This document shows, piece after piece, positions 1 through 8,872 of a stretch of 64,000 nt of DNA. The notes beneath the pieces were generated by a model. It did no database searches. It had not been told where the DNA came from and saw only the letters and a program-made list of their open reading frames with translations. The DNA lies in the NCBI RefSeq assembly GCF_040529335.1, contig NZ_CP159534.1, positions 7,130,001 to 7,194,000 of the forward strand. Reading direction: 5' to 3'. This stretch comes from Streptomyces sp. HUAS MG91. GTDB lineage: Bacteria; Actinomycetota; Actinomycetes; Streptomycetales; Streptomycetaceae. Within the stretch, counting starts at the first letter, position 1; every line of letters starts with the position of its first letter. The position numbers and the translations under genes are program-made.

Positions 1-497
1 GCATCACCCCGGACAACACCGACCGGGACACCGCTTGGAAGCGCCTCGCCGACGCCCTCGACCCCGTCCTGAACGCCGCCGACGACGCCGGGATCCCCCT
101 CGCCATCGAGCCCGAGCCCGGCCATCTCCTGGCCACGCTCGCCGACTTCCACCACCTGCGCCGCGCCCTCGGCAGCCCCAACGCGCTCGGCCTCACCCTC
201 GACCTCGGCCACTGCCAGTGCCTGGAGCCCGAACCGCCCGCCGACTGCGTGCGTGCGGCGGCCCCCTGGCTGCGCCACGTCCAGATCGAGGACATGCGCC
301 GCGGCGTCCACGAACACCTGCCCTTCGGGGAGGGGGAGATCGACTTCCCGCCCCTCCTCGACGCCCTCGCGGCCACCGGCTACCAGGGCCTGACGGTCGT
401 CGAACTGCCCCGCCACTCCCACGCGGGCCCGGACCTCGCCGCCGCATCCCTCTCGTTCCTCCGGGCGGCCGCGGCACAAGGAGGCAGCAGCGCATGA
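1..497 (+). CDS. Sugar-phosphate isomerase/epimerase-like TIM-barrel protein (5' end outside window)
   Basis: Reading frame 3 is open from the left edge to TGA 495-497, so the N-terminus is missing and about 164 residues remain. The fragment has the xylose-isomerase-like TIM-barrel ending: a metal-type Glu strand (AIEPEPG), a Leu-Asp-Leu-Gly-His strand, a His/Asp strand (HVQIEDM) followed by the GEGEIDF motif, and a terminal VVEL Glu strand. The family isomerises or epimerises sugars or related polyols using a divalent metal; the substrate is not readable. Its stop overlaps the eboA start in an ATGA junction, so it belongs to the ebo-type operon that follows. The family call is firm; the specific reaction is unknown. 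Confidence 0.85.
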   Translation, partial: ITPDNTDRDTAWKRLADALDPVLNAADDAGIPLAIEPEPGHLLATLADFHHLRRALGSPNALGLTLDLGHCQCLEPEPPADCVRAAAPWLRHVQIEDMRRGVHEHLPFGEGEIDFPPLLDALAATGYQGLTVVELPRHSHAGPDLAAASLSFLRAAAAQGGSSA

Positions 498-1132
498 GCG
501 GACCGACCACCATCGCCGCCCTCCGGGCCCACCTCGACACCGCCCTGCCCGGCGCCGCCCGCGCCTGGCTCGACCAGGCCCTCGCCGAAGCGGCGGCCAC
601 CGGCCCGACCGGCGACGACCCACAGCCCTCGCTCTGGGAAACACGGTTCGCCGAGGCCGGCCGGCGCACCGGCCAGGACCACGCCGACTCCGCCCGCGTC
701 CTGCTGCTGCACGCCGTCCGCGCCGACACCGCCACCCTCACCCGCCTGTACGCGCAGGGCACCGCCGACGAACGCCGCGCCGTCCTGCACGCCCTGCCCC
801 ATCTCGTCCCGGGCCCCGAGGGCCTGCCCCTCGTCGAGGACGCCCTGCGTACCAACGACACCCGCCTGGTCGCCGCCGCCGTCGGCCCGTACGCCGCCGA
901 GCACCTGCCCGCCCACCCGTGGCGGCACGCCGTCCTCAAGTGCCTGTTCACCGGGGTGCCCACCGACACCGTCGCCGCACTGGGGGATCGGGCCCACGGC
1001 GACGCCGAACTCGCCCGCATGCTCGGGGACTTCGCGCAGGAGCGCACCGCGGCGGGCCGTCCCGTCCCCACCGACCTGACCCGGGTCCTCGCCCTGACCT
1101 CCCCGGCAGCCCCCACGGCGAAGGAGTCCTGA
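494..1132 (+). CDS. eboA: EboA-like protein of the ebo metabolite-traffic cluster
   Basis: This 212-residue protein starts at the ATG sharing ATGA with the upstream stop. It is Ala/Leu-rich and looks entirely helical, like a helical-repeat scaffold. Typical segments are the N-terminal LxAHLDxALPG-type helix and the LRTNDTRLVAAAVGPYA stretch near residue 125. No catalytic motif, signal peptide or membrane segment is visible. It is assigned to the EboA family mainly by position: an isomerase before it, then a TatD hydrolase, EboE and an EboF-like phosphodiesterase, all with overlapping junctions. In cyanobacteria the ebo genes move a scytonemin precursor to the periplasm; the role of EboA itself is unknown. 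A frame extension towards position 35 is rejected because it overlaps the upstream gene. Confidence 0.75.
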   Translation: MSGPTTIAALRAHLDTALPGAARAWLDQALAEAAATGPTGDDPQPSLWETRFAEAGRRTGQDHADSARVLLLHAVRADTATLTRLYAQGTADERRAVLHALPHLVPGPEGLPLVEDALRTNDTRLVAAAVGPYAAEHLPAHPWRHAVLKCLFTGVPTDTVAALGDRAHGDAELARMLGDFAQERTAAGRPVPTDLTRVLALTSPAAPTAKES

Positions 1133-1983
1133 TGCGCATCTTCGACCCCCACATCCACATGACGTCGCGCACCACCGACGACTACGAGGCGATGTACGAG
1201 GCGGGCGTGCGCGCCCTCGTCGAACCCGCCTTCTGGCTCGGCCAGCCCCGCACCTCGCCCGCGTCCTTCTTCGACTACTTCGACGCGCTCCTCGGCTGGG
1301 AGCCCTTCCGGGCCGCGCAGTACGGCATCGCCCACCACTGCACGATCGCCCTCAACCCCAAAGAGGCCAACGACCCGCGCTGCACCCCGGTCCTCGACGC
1401 CCTGCCGCGCTACCTCGTCAAGGACGGCGTCGTCGCCGTCGGCGAGATCGGCTACGACTCGATGACCCCCGCCGAGGACACCGCCCTCGCCACCCAGCTC
1501 CAACTCGCCGCCGACCACGGCCTGCCCGCCCTGGTGCACACCCCGCACCGCGACAAACTCACCGGCCTGCACCGCACCCTCGACGTCGTCCGGGAGTCCG
1601 CGCTGCCCGTCGACCGGGTCCTGATCGACCACCTCAACGAGACCACGGTCAAGGACGCCAAGGACGCCGGGAGCTGGCTGGGCTTCTCCGTCTATCCCGA
1701 CACCAAGATGGACGAGGACCGCATGGTCGAGATCCTGCGTACCTACGGCACCGAGAAGGTCCTGGTCAATTCCGCCGCCGACTGGGGAAAGAGCGACCCG
1801 CTCAAGACCCGGCGGGTCGGCGAGACGATGCTGAAGGCCGGCTTCGACGACGACGACGTCGACCTCGTCCTGTGGCGCAACCCGGTCGCCTTCTACGCGC
1901 TCAGCGGCCGGCTCCAACTCGAACCCACCGCACCACCCTCGCCCACGCACGAGGGCAACTCCATCCTCCGCGGCGGAGCGTGA
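1132..1983 (+). CDS. eboB: TatD-family metal-dependent hydrolase (EboB-like)
   Basis: This 283-residue amidohydrolase-fold protein is probably EboB. The TatD metal set is present: HIH at residues 7-9, Glu in VGEIGYD, His in LVHTPH, His in LIDHLNE and a late Asp in SAADWG. TatD proteins are metal-dependent nucleases or hydrolases. In ebo clusters the substrate is thought to be a small metabolite, which is inference. The start ATG overlaps the eboA stop (TGATG at 1130-1134), indicating translational coupling. The tail after about residue 260 is Pro/Thr-rich and probably disordered. The fold and metal ligands are clear. Confidence 0.88.
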   Translation: MRIFDPHIHMTSRTTDDYEAMYEAGVRALVEPAFWLGQPRTSPASFFDYFDALLGWEPFRAAQYGIAHHCTIALNPKEANDPRCTPVLDALPRYLVKDGVVAVGEIGYDSMTPAEDTALATQLQLAADHGLPALVHTPHRDKLTGLHRTLDVVRESALPVDRVLIDHLNETTVKDAKDAGSWLGFSVYPDTKMDEDRMVEILRTYGTEKVLVNSAADWGKSDPLKTRRVGETMLKAGFDDDDVDLVLWRNPVAFYALSGRLQLEPTAPPSPTHEGNSILRGGA

Positions 1984-1986
1984 CCC

Positions 1987-3159
1987 ATGCGCTTCCGCCA
2001 CCCCGACGGCTCCACCGTCCACCTCGCCTACTGCACGAACGTGCATCCCGCCGAGACCCTCGACGGCGTCCTCGCCCAGCTCCGCGACCACTGCGAACCC
2101 GTCCGCCGCCGCCTCGGCCGCGACCGGCTCGGCATCGGCCTGTGGCTCGCCAAGGACGCCGCCCGCTCCCTGACCACCGACCCGGCCGCACTGCGCGGAC
2201 TGCGCACCGAACTCGAACGACGCGGCCTCGAGGTCGTCACCCTCAACGGCTTCCCCTACGAGGGGTTCGGCGCCGAAGAGGTCAAGTACCGCGTGTACCG
2301 GCCCGACTGGGCCGACCCGGAACGCCTCGCCCACACCAGCGACCTGGCCCGCCTGCTCGCCCAACTGCTGCCCGCCGACATCACCGAGGGCACCATCTCC
2401 ACCCTGCCGCTGGCCTGGCGCACGGCCTACGACACCCCGCGCGCCGACACCGCCCGCACCGCACTCGTCACCCTCGCCGAACGCCTCGACGCCCTCGAAG
2501 AACTCACCGGCCGATCGATCCGGATCGGCCTCGAACCCGAACCGGGCTGCGTCGTCGAGACCACCGCCGACGCCATCGTCCCGCTCACCGCCGTCGACCG
2601 GCTCGACCGCATCGGCCTGTGCCTCGACACATGCCACCTCGCCACCTCCTTCGAAGACCCGGAGACCGCACTGGACGGCCTCGCCGCCGCTCACGTCCCC
2701 GTCGTCAAAACCCAGCTCTCCGCAGCCCTGCACGCCGAACACCCCCGTACTCCCGCGGTGCGCGAAGCACTCGCCGCCTTCGACGAGCCCCGCTTCCTGC
2801 ACCAGACCCGCACCCTCACCGATCAGGGACTGCGCGGCACCGACGACCTCGGCCCCGCCCTGAACGGCGCCGCGCTGCCGGACGCCACCCCCTGGCGCGC
2901 CCACTTCCACGTCCCCCTGCACGCGGCTCCCGCCGCCCCGCTCACTTCCACACTCGACGTCCTCAAGGACACGCTGACCCGCCTCGTCGGCGGCCCGCAC
3001 CCGCTCACCCGCCACCTGGAGGTCGAGACCTACACCTGGCAGGCGCTCCCGCCCGAGCTGCGGCCCCGCGCCCGCCCGCAGCTCGCCGACGGCATAGCCG
3101 CCGAACTCACCCTCGCCCGCGACCTGCTGACGGACCTCGGCCTGAAGGAACTGCCATGA
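1987..3159 (+). CDS. eboE: Metabolite traffic protein EboE (TIM-barrel)
   Basis: This 390-residue protein starts three bases after the eboB stop. It opens with the EboE-like phrase HLAYCTNVHPAE and continues as a TIM barrel with metal-binding-type strands: IGLEPEPG near residue 180, IGLCLDTCH near 212, a Lys/Gln strand (VVKTQLSAA) and a C-terminal EVETYTW segment. It resembles xylose-isomerase-like sugar isomerases but is longer. In ebo clusters it is required for export of a precursor; its biochemical activity is not known to me. Its last codons overlap the next start (CCATGATG). Confidence 0.88.
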   Translation: MRFRHPDGSTVHLAYCTNVHPAETLDGVLAQLRDHCEPVRRRLGRDRLGIGLWLAKDAARSLTTDPAALRGLRTELERRGLEVVTLNGFPYEGFGAEEVKYRVYRPDWADPERLAHTSDLARLLAQLLPADITEGTISTLPLAWRTAYDTPRADTARTALVTLAERLDALEELTGRSIRIGLEPEPGCVVETTADAIVPLTAVDRLDRIGLCLDTCHLATSFEDPETALDGLAAAHVPVVKTQLSAALHAEHPRTPAVREALAAFDEPRFLHQTRTLTDQGLRGTDDLGPALNGAALPDATPWRAHFHVPLHAAPAAPLTSTLDVLKDTLTRLVGGPHPLTRHLEVETYTWQALPPELRPRARPQLADGIAAELTLARDLLTDLGLKELP

Positions 3160-4553
3160 TGGACACGCCCGCCCGGCCGACGCCCCTCCTCGTCCTGGAC
3201 GTCGTCGGCCTCACCCCGCGCCTGCTCGAGCACATGCCGCACATCAAGGCCCTCGGCCAGTCCGGCACCCGGGCGTCCCTCGGCACCGTGCTGCCCGCGG
3301 TGACCTGCGCCGCCCAGTCCACGTTCCTGACCGGCACCATGCCCTCCGAGCACGGCATCGTCGGCAACGGCTGGTACTTCCGTGAACTCGGCGACGTCCT
3401 GCTCTGGCGCCAGCACAACGGCCTCGTCGCCGGCGACAAACTCTGGGACGCCGCCCGCCGCGCCCACCCCGGCTACACGGTCGCCAACATCTGCTGGTGG
3501 TACGCCATGGGCGCCGACACCGACATCACCATCACCCCCCGTCCCGTCTACTACGCCGACGGCCGCAAGGAACCCGACTGCTACACCCGGCCCCCGGCCC
3601 TGCACGACGAACTCACCGAGAAATTCGGCACCTTCCCCCTCTTCCACTTCTGGGGCCCGGGCGCCGACCTCGTCTCCAGCCAGTGGATCATCGACGCCAC
3701 CCGGCACGTCATGGCCACCCGCCACCCCGACCTGACCCTGTGCTACCTCCCGCACCTCGACTACGACCTCCAGCGCTTCGGCCCCGACGACCCCCGCTCC
3801 CACCAGGCCGCCACCGCACTCGACACCGCCCTGGCCCCCCTGCTCGCCGACGCCGAGACCGAGGGCCGCACCGTCGTCGCCCTGTCCGAGTACGGCATCA
3901 CCCGCGTCGAACGAGCCGTCGACATCAACCGCGTCCTGCGCCGGGCCGGCCTGCTCGAGGTCCACACACAGGACGGCATGGAGTACCTCGACCCGATGGC
4001 CTCACGCGCCTTCGCCGTCGCCGACCACCAGATCGCCCACATCTACGTGCGCCGCCCCGAAGACCTCGACGCCACCCGCGCGGCCCTCGACGGTCTGCCC
4101 GGCATCGACCAACTCCTCGACGACGAGGGCAAGAAGGCCCACCACCTCGACCACCCGCGCTCCGGCGAACTCGTCGCCGTCGCCGAACCCGACGCCTGGT
4201 TCACGTACTACTACTGGCTCGACGACGCCCGCGCGCCCGACTTCGCGCAGCTCGTCGAGATCCACCGCAAACCCGGCTACGACCCGGTCGAACTGTTCAT
4301 GGACCCCCACGACCCCTACGTCAAGGTCAAGGCCGCCACCGCACTCGCGCGCAAGAAACTCGGCCTGCGCTACCGGATGGCGGTCGTCCCGCTCGACCCG
4401 TCACCTATTCGCGGCAGCCACGGCCGCCTCCCCGCGGACACCGACAGTGACGACGGACCAGTCCTCATCAGCTCCACCCCCCATGCGTTCCCCGGCCGCG
4501 TCCCCGCGACCGCCGTGAAGTCCCTGCTCCTTGAGCTGGCGGGCCTGGGCTGA
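3156..4553 (+). CDS. eboF: Alkaline-phosphatase-superfamily phosphodiesterase (EboF-like)
   Basis: This 465-residue protein belongs to the nucleotide pyrophosphatase/phosphodiesterase branch of the alkaline phosphatase superfamily. It has an early metal Asp strand (VLDVVG), a Ser/Thr nucleophile region (AAQSTFLTG, residues 52-60), MPSEHGIVGNGWY, a second metal strand (LPHLDYD, 198-204) and a late His in RGSHG. The usual SDHG metal motif is replaced by SEYG at residues 244-247, so one metal site looks altered. No signal peptide is evident, so it is probably cytoplasmic as written. The first ATG of the ATGATG is used, overlapping eboE. The substrate is unknown. Confidence 0.85.
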   Translation: MMDTPARPTPLLVLDVVGLTPRLLEHMPHIKALGQSGTRASLGTVLPAVTCAAQSTFLTGTMPSEHGIVGNGWYFRELGDVLLWRQHNGLVAGDKLWDAARRAHPGYTVANICWWYAMGADTDITITPRPVYYADGRKEPDCYTRPPALHDELTEKFGTFPLFHFWGPGADLVSSQWIIDATRHVMATRHPDLTLCYLPHLDYDLQRFGPDDPRSHQAATALDTALAPLLADAETEGRTVVALSEYGITRVERAVDINRVLRRAGLLEVHTQDGMEYLDPMASRAFAVADHQIAHIYVRRPEDLDATRAALDGLPGIDQLLDDEGKKAHHLDHPRSGELVAVAEPDAWFTYYYWLDDARAPDFAQLVEIHRKPGYDPVELFMDPHDPYVKVKAATALARKKLGLRYRMAVVPLDPSPIRGSHGRLPADTDSDDGPVLISSTPHAFPGRVPATAVKSLLLELAGLG

Positions 4554-4717
4554 GGCATGAGCCGCCCCTAGCCCCGCCCGCAGAAGAGCAGTTACAGAGA
4601 GTGAAGCACACGCCACCGACAACACGCCAGTGGCGTCCGACCCGCACAGCGAACAGCGCCCAGCGGTCAGCGCACCGCGTCCGACGCATCCCGCACGAGA
4701 ACCGGAAAGAGGCACCC

Positions 4718-5890
4718 GTGACCGACTCCCACGACGCCCCCGCCACCTCCTCCACCGACGACGCCCTCAGACGGCGTCTCGGCATCGACCGCCGCCGCTT
4801 CCTCAGCACCTGCACGGCGGTCGGCGCGGGCGCGATCGCCGCCCCCGTCTTCGGCGCCGCCCCGTCCTTCGCCCAGCCCCGGCACGACGACCACGGCCGT
4901 GGTCACGGCCGCGGCCACGAGCTGGTGCCGGCCGACAAGCGCGGCATCATCCTCTACACCGTGCGCGACGCCACCGGCCGCGACCCGCTCGCCACCGACC
5001 TGCCCTCCGGGTTCCGCGAGGTGTTCAAGGAGCTGGCCCGCTACGGCTACCGCCAGGTCGAGTTCGCGGGCTACGGCCAGCACGCGAACGCCCCCGGCGG
5101 CGCCAACCTGGAATCGGTCGCGGGCGCCAAACTGCTGCGCTCATGGCTCGACGAGTACGGACTGCGCGCCCAGGGCAACCACGGCTTCATCCCGTCGTCG
5201 TGGCCGTTCACCCAGCCCGACCTCGACACGTTCAAGAAGCACCTGGAGATCGCGAACATCCTCGGCATGGACCACATGGGCACCGGTGGCGACCCCACCG
5301 GCAGCGCGTACAAGGCGGACTGGGACGTCGCCGCCGACAAGTGGAACGCCCTCGGCGAGATCGCCCGCCGCGCCGGGATCAAGCTCTACACCCACAACCA
5401 CGACGCGGCCTACGGCTTCCTCCTGGACGGCGGGCCGCTGGACGCGCAGGGCCGCCCGACGCGGAGCTCCGGCACCCGCAAGCTGGAGTACTTCCTCAAG
5501 GTCACCGACCCGAAGACCGTCTGGCTGGAGATGGACATCTACTGGGCGCACGTCGCCCAGTACAAGTTCCACACCTACACGAACCACGACGGCTCCCAGC
5601 GGAAGAACGTCTTCGACCCGGCGGCGCTGGTCCGAGGCCACACCAAGCGCTACCCCCTGTTCCACGCCAAGGACGGCACGCGCAACGACACCAGCGGCGA
5701 GGGCTACGACATGGTGCCCTTCGGCACCGGAGTCATCGACTACAAGACCTTCTTCAGCCGGGTCGGCGCGAAGAACTACCACAACCCCATGGTCGAGCAG
5801 GACAACGCGCCCTCCTCCACGGATCTCGGCCAGTCCCTGAAGCACGCCAAGATCGGCTACACCAACCTGGCGGCCCTGCGCAAGAAGTGA
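4718..5890 (+). CDS. Tat-exported sugar-phosphate isomerase/epimerase-like protein
   Basis: This 390-residue protein starts at GTG 4718 behind GAAAGAGG with a five-base spacer. The N-terminus has the twin-arginine motif RRRFLS near residue 27, a hydrophobic core and an Ala-rich cleavage region ending at FAQP, followed by a His/Gly-rich linker (HGRGHGRGH) that might bind metal. The rest is a xylose-isomerase-like TIM barrel: VRDATGRDP, YRQVEFAGYG, NHGFIP, YTHNHD, WLEMDIYW and HAKDG strands give plausible Glu/His/Asp metal ligands. Sugar isomerases of this fold are often cytoplasmic, so export suggests action on an extracellular polyol or sugar. It lies 164 bases after eboF, so it may or may not be in that operon. 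A strong terminator follows. Confidence 0.87.
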   Translation: MTDSHDAPATSSTDDALRRRLGIDRRRFLSTCTAVGAGAIAAPVFGAAPSFAQPRHDDHGRGHGRGHELVPADKRGIILYTVRDATGRDPLATDLPSGFREVFKELARYGYRQVEFAGYGQHANAPGGANLESVAGAKLLRSWLDEYGLRAQGNHGFIPSSWPFTQPDLDTFKKHLEIANILGMDHMGTGGDPTGSAYKADWDVAADKWNALGEIARRAGIKLYTHNHDAAYGFLLDGGPLDAQGRPTRSSGTRKLEYFLKVTDPKTVWLEMDIYWAHVAQYKFHTYTNHDGSQRKNVFDPAALVRGHTKRYPLFHAKDGTRNDTSGEGYDMVPFGTGVIDYKTFFSRVGAKNYHNPMVEQDNAPSSTDLGQSLKHAKIGYTNLAALRKK

Positions 5891-5914
5891 TCGCGGCACC
5901 ACGCGCGTGAGGCA

Positions 5915-5952
5915 CACAGGAGGGCCCGGCCGACCGGCCGGGCCCTCCTGTG
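5915..5952. terminator. Bidirectional hairpin terminator between convergent genes
   Basis: A perfect 17-bp inverted repeat (5915-5931 and 5936-5952) with a four-base GACC loop lies between the exported isomerase on the plus strand and the MFS gene on the minus strand. The stem is almost entirely G/C. There is no T tract, as is usual in Streptomyces terminators. Its position can serve both strands. Confidence 0.9.
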
Positions 5953-5965
5953 CGCGGTGCGTGAC

Positions 5966-7351
5966 TCAGGCGTGGGTCACGGCCTGCTTCACCTCCTTGC
6001 GCCCCGGCTGGCGCAGCAGCAGCGCGAAGGCGGCCGCCACCATGGATATCCCGCCGGCCAGCGCGTACGCCCCGTTGTACCCCCACGCGGCGACCACCAT
6101 CGAGCCGAGCCCGCCGCCGAACAAGCCGCTGATCAGCTTGCCGCTGTAGACGAGCCCGTAGTTGGTCGCGTTGTAGTTCTCGCCGAAGTAGTCCGGGGTC
6201 AGGGCCGCGAACATCGGGTAGAACGCGCCGCCGCCGAAGCCGGAGAGGAACGCGAAGACCAGGAACAGCCACTCGCTCTTGATGTCGCCGGCCCAGATGA
6301 CGCCGAACTGGGCGAGACCCAGCACGACGATCACGAAGACCAGGCTCCTCTTGCGGCCCCAGATGTCCGACAGCCAGCCGACGACGGCCCGGCCGACGCC
6401 GTTGATGACCGCCATGACACCCATCGAGGAGGCCGCGACGAGCGGTCCGAATCCGACCTCCTTGGCGAAGTCGACCTGGAACGAGATGCCGAAGATGGAC
6501 ACGCCCGCGGTGAGCACCAGACTCACCCACATGATCGGCAGCATTCCGGTCCTGACGGCTTCCATCGGCGTGAACTGACGCACCGCCGGCGGATTCTTGG
6601 CCAGCGACCTCGCGCGCTTGCTCGTCCCGGACGTGTCGAGCGGATCGACGTCGTGGGGCCACCAGTTCTTCGGCGGATCACGGAAGAAGAACGCACAGAC
6701 CAGCACGACCACCAGGACATACGCGCCGATCATGTCCAGCACCCGGTGGTAGTTGGAGGTGTCGAAGGCGTAGTTGAAGATGAAGATGAACGGCAGCGAA
6801 CCGTAGGCGAATCCGCCGTTGACGAATCCGGTCTTTCCGCCCTTCCGCTCCGGGAACCATTTGCCGACCATGTTGATGCAGGTCGAATAGACGAGGCCGG
6901 AGCCCAGCCCGCCGATGACACCGAATCCGAGGATCGCGAGCCACACATTGTGCATGTGCGACAGGGCGAGAAAGCCGACCATGCACAGGAACGCACCCAG
7001 CATGACGGCCCGTTTGGCGGGGAGAATGTTCTTCTCCCGCAGCCACCCGGCCGGAAAGGCGATTCCCGCCTGGAAGAACACCCAGACGCTCAGGATCCAG
7101 AAGGTGTTCGACTGGGTCCAGCCGTGCGCGGCGGACAGGGTGTCCTCCGCCGAGCCGTACGCGTACTCGGAAACGCTGATGGCCATCATCGCGACCCATG
7201 GCAGGTACACCATGAACTTCCGCGAATGGCCGAGGATGTCGCGGTCCGTCTCTCCGATGCGGTAGACGCGGCCGTTCTCATCGGTAATCTCTTGGTACCT
7301 GGCGCCGGTCGACGATCTCGAATTTCCTGCGGCGATGGGCTCCGCCGTCAT
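5966..7351 (-). CDS. OFA-family MFS transporter (oxalate/formate-type), copy 2
   Basis: This 461-residue major facilitator has about twelve hydrophobic segments and an extra N-terminal cytosolic stretch. The oxalate:formate antiporter (OFA) signature is clear: GGLGSGLVY, then VGKWFPERKGG and VNGGFAYGS around residues 150-185. The MFS loop motif appears as GWLSDIWGRKR. The start ATG at 7351 lies one base after the stop of the upstream paralogue. The N-termini of both carriers share a phrase, DENGR(L/V)YRIG(E/R)TDRD, so they arose by tandem duplication. Context with frc and oxc genes suggests oxalate import or formate export; OFA proteins can also carry other small carboxylates. Confidence 0.9.
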   Translation of the reverse strand: MTAEPIAAGNSRSSTGARYQEITDENGRVYRIGETDRDILGHSRKFMVYLPWVAMMAISVSEYAYGSAEDTLSAAHGWTQSNTFWILSVWVFFQAGIAFPAGWLREKNILPAKRAVMLGAFLCMVGFLALSHMHNVWLAILGFGVIGGLGSGLVYSTCINMVGKWFPERKGGKTGFVNGGFAYGSLPFIFIFNYAFDTSNYHRVLDMIGAYVLVVVLVCAFFFRDPPKNWWPHDVDPLDTSGTSKRARSLAKNPPAVRQFTPMEAVRTGMLPIMWVSLVLTAGVSIFGISFQVDFAKEVGFGPLVAASSMGVMAVINGVGRAVVGWLSDIWGRKRSLVFVIVVLGLAQFGVIWAGDIKSEWLFLVFAFLSGFGGGAFYPMFAALTPDYFGENYNATNYGLVYSGKLISGLFGGGLGSMVVAAWGYNGAYALAGGISMVAAAFALLLRQPGRKEVKQAVTHA

Positions 7352-7352
7352 A

Positions 7353-8750
7353 TCAAGCCATCTCCTCACCGAGCGGTTGCGGGTTGGGTACGATCCGGCG
7401 TCGCCTCTGGGGTCTGGGCTTGCCGGGCGCCTTGAGGAAGAGTGCGAGCACGGCCGAGCCGAGTCCGATCGAACCGGCGAACACGAATGCGCCTCCGTAT
7501 CCCCAGGCGTCGACGAGGAAGGCCCCGCCGCCGGCGCCCACCAGGCCGGAGACCAGCTTCGAGCTGTAGACCATGCCGTAATTGGAGGCATTGTTGTTCT
7601 CGCCGAAGAAATCGGCGGTCATGGCCGCGAACAAGGGGAAGATCGCTCCGCCGCCGAATCCGGAGACCATCGAGCAGAACAGGAAGAACGGCATCGAGCC
7701 CATGTTTCCGGAGACGAACACACCGAACTGCGCCGTCCCCAGGACGAGACAGACGATGATCAGTGTGTTGCGGCGTCCGGCGCGGTCCGAGATCCAGCCG
7801 ATCACGCCGCGGCCGGTGCCGTTCACGATGGCCTTGAGCGACATGGCGGTGGCCACGATGCCGCCGGCGAACCCCATCTCCTTGCCGAACGGAACCTGCA
7901 TGGCGATGCCGTAGATGTTGATCCCGGCCGTGCACAGCAGGCAGAACCACATCATCCACAGCACGGGCTGACGGGCCGCCTCACGCGGGGTGTACTGGTG
8001 CACGGCGGGCGGGTTCTTGCTCAGCGCACGCCGCACACGCGGGTCGTCCGTCACCTTCAGCGGGTCCACGTGCGCGGGCCACCAGTACTTGGGCGGGTCC
8101 TTCAGGAACCAGCCGGCGAAGGCCACCACGGCGCAGCAGATCACGCCGACCATGACCAGGAAGCCCTGGTAGTTCGACAGGTCCATGAAGGACGTGAAGA
8201 CGAACACGAAGGGCACGGAGCCGTAGGCGAACCCGCCGTTGACCAGGCCGGTCTTGCCGCCCTTGCGCTCCGGGTACCACTTGCCGACCATGTTGACGCT
8301 GGTCGCGTAGACCAGACCGGCCCCGATACCGCTGAACACACCGAAGCCGAGATAGGCGACGGTCACGTGCGGTGCGTAGGCCAGGGACAGATAGCCGCAC
8401 AGCGTGCCGCCGGCGCCCAGCATCATCGCGTACCGGGCCGGCAGCCTCCCGCTCTCGCGCAACTGCCCGGCGGGGAAGGCCACGGCCGCCTGGAAGAAGA
8501 TCCAGACACCCATCAGCCAGAAGATGTGCCCGCTGTCCCACAGGTGGGCCTCGTGCAGAGTGTCCTCGGCCGACGTGAACGCGTACTCCGAGGAGCTGAT
8601 GCCCAGCATGCCCATCCAGGGAAAGAGCACCATGGTCCATCGTGGTCGCCCCATGAGGTCCCGGTCGGTCCGCCCGATCCGGTAGAGGCGGCCGTTCTCG
8701 TCCCTCACCTCCCTGACGGGACCGGACGAGGACAGGTCGGTGGTCGTCAT
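7353..8750 (-). CDS. OFA-family MFS transporter (oxalate/formate-type), copy 1
   Basis: This 465-residue paralogue of the downstream carrier has the same OFA signature (GIGAGLVY, VGKWYPERKGG, VNGGFAYGS), twelve predicted membrane spans and the loop motif GWISDRAGRR. The start ATG at 8750 lies about 10 bases after an AAGGGG sequence. It is separated from the acyl-CoA ligase gene by about 120 bases and coupled to copy 2 by a one-base gap. Two similar carriers could divide substrate uptake and product export, or prefer different dicarboxylates; the sequence does not say which. Confidence 0.9.
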   Translation of the reverse strand: MTTTDLSSSGPVREVRDENGRLYRIGRTDRDLMGRPRWTMVLFPWMGMLGISSSEYAFTSAEDTLHEAHLWDSGHIFWLMGVWIFFQAAVAFPAGQLRESGRLPARYAMMLGAGGTLCGYLSLAYAPHVTVAYLGFGVFSGIGAGLVYATSVNMVGKWYPERKGGKTGLVNGGFAYGSVPFVFVFTSFMDLSNYQGFLVMVGVICCAVVAFAGWFLKDPPKYWWPAHVDPLKVTDDPRVRRALSKNPPAVHQYTPREAARQPVLWMMWFCLLCTAGINIYGIAMQVPFGKEMGFAGGIVATAMSLKAIVNGTGRGVIGWISDRAGRRNTLIIVCLVLGTAQFGVFVSGNMGSMPFFLFCSMVSGFGGGAIFPLFAAMTADFFGENNNASNYGMVYSSKLVSGLVGAGGGAFLVDAWGYGGAFVFAGSIGLGSAVLALFLKAPGKPRPQRRRRIVPNPQPLGEEMA

Positions 8751-8872
8751 GACGGTCGCACCCCTTGCGTCGAAAGATCTGGCCAGCGCCCCCTGTCCAC
8801 ATTGCTTTCGTGCGCGCACGGGACCTGGGCCCGGCCGACGCGCACCGCCGACCGGACCCGCCGCGGGTCACC

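Noticed and set aside
193..3015. Very long open frame on the minus strand opposite the ebo genes
   Set aside because: It is an antisense shadow typical of high-GC coding DNA. The plus strand holds recognisable TatD and EboE motifs with overlapping starts and stops, while the minus translation is low-complexity Gly/Val/Glu/Arg.
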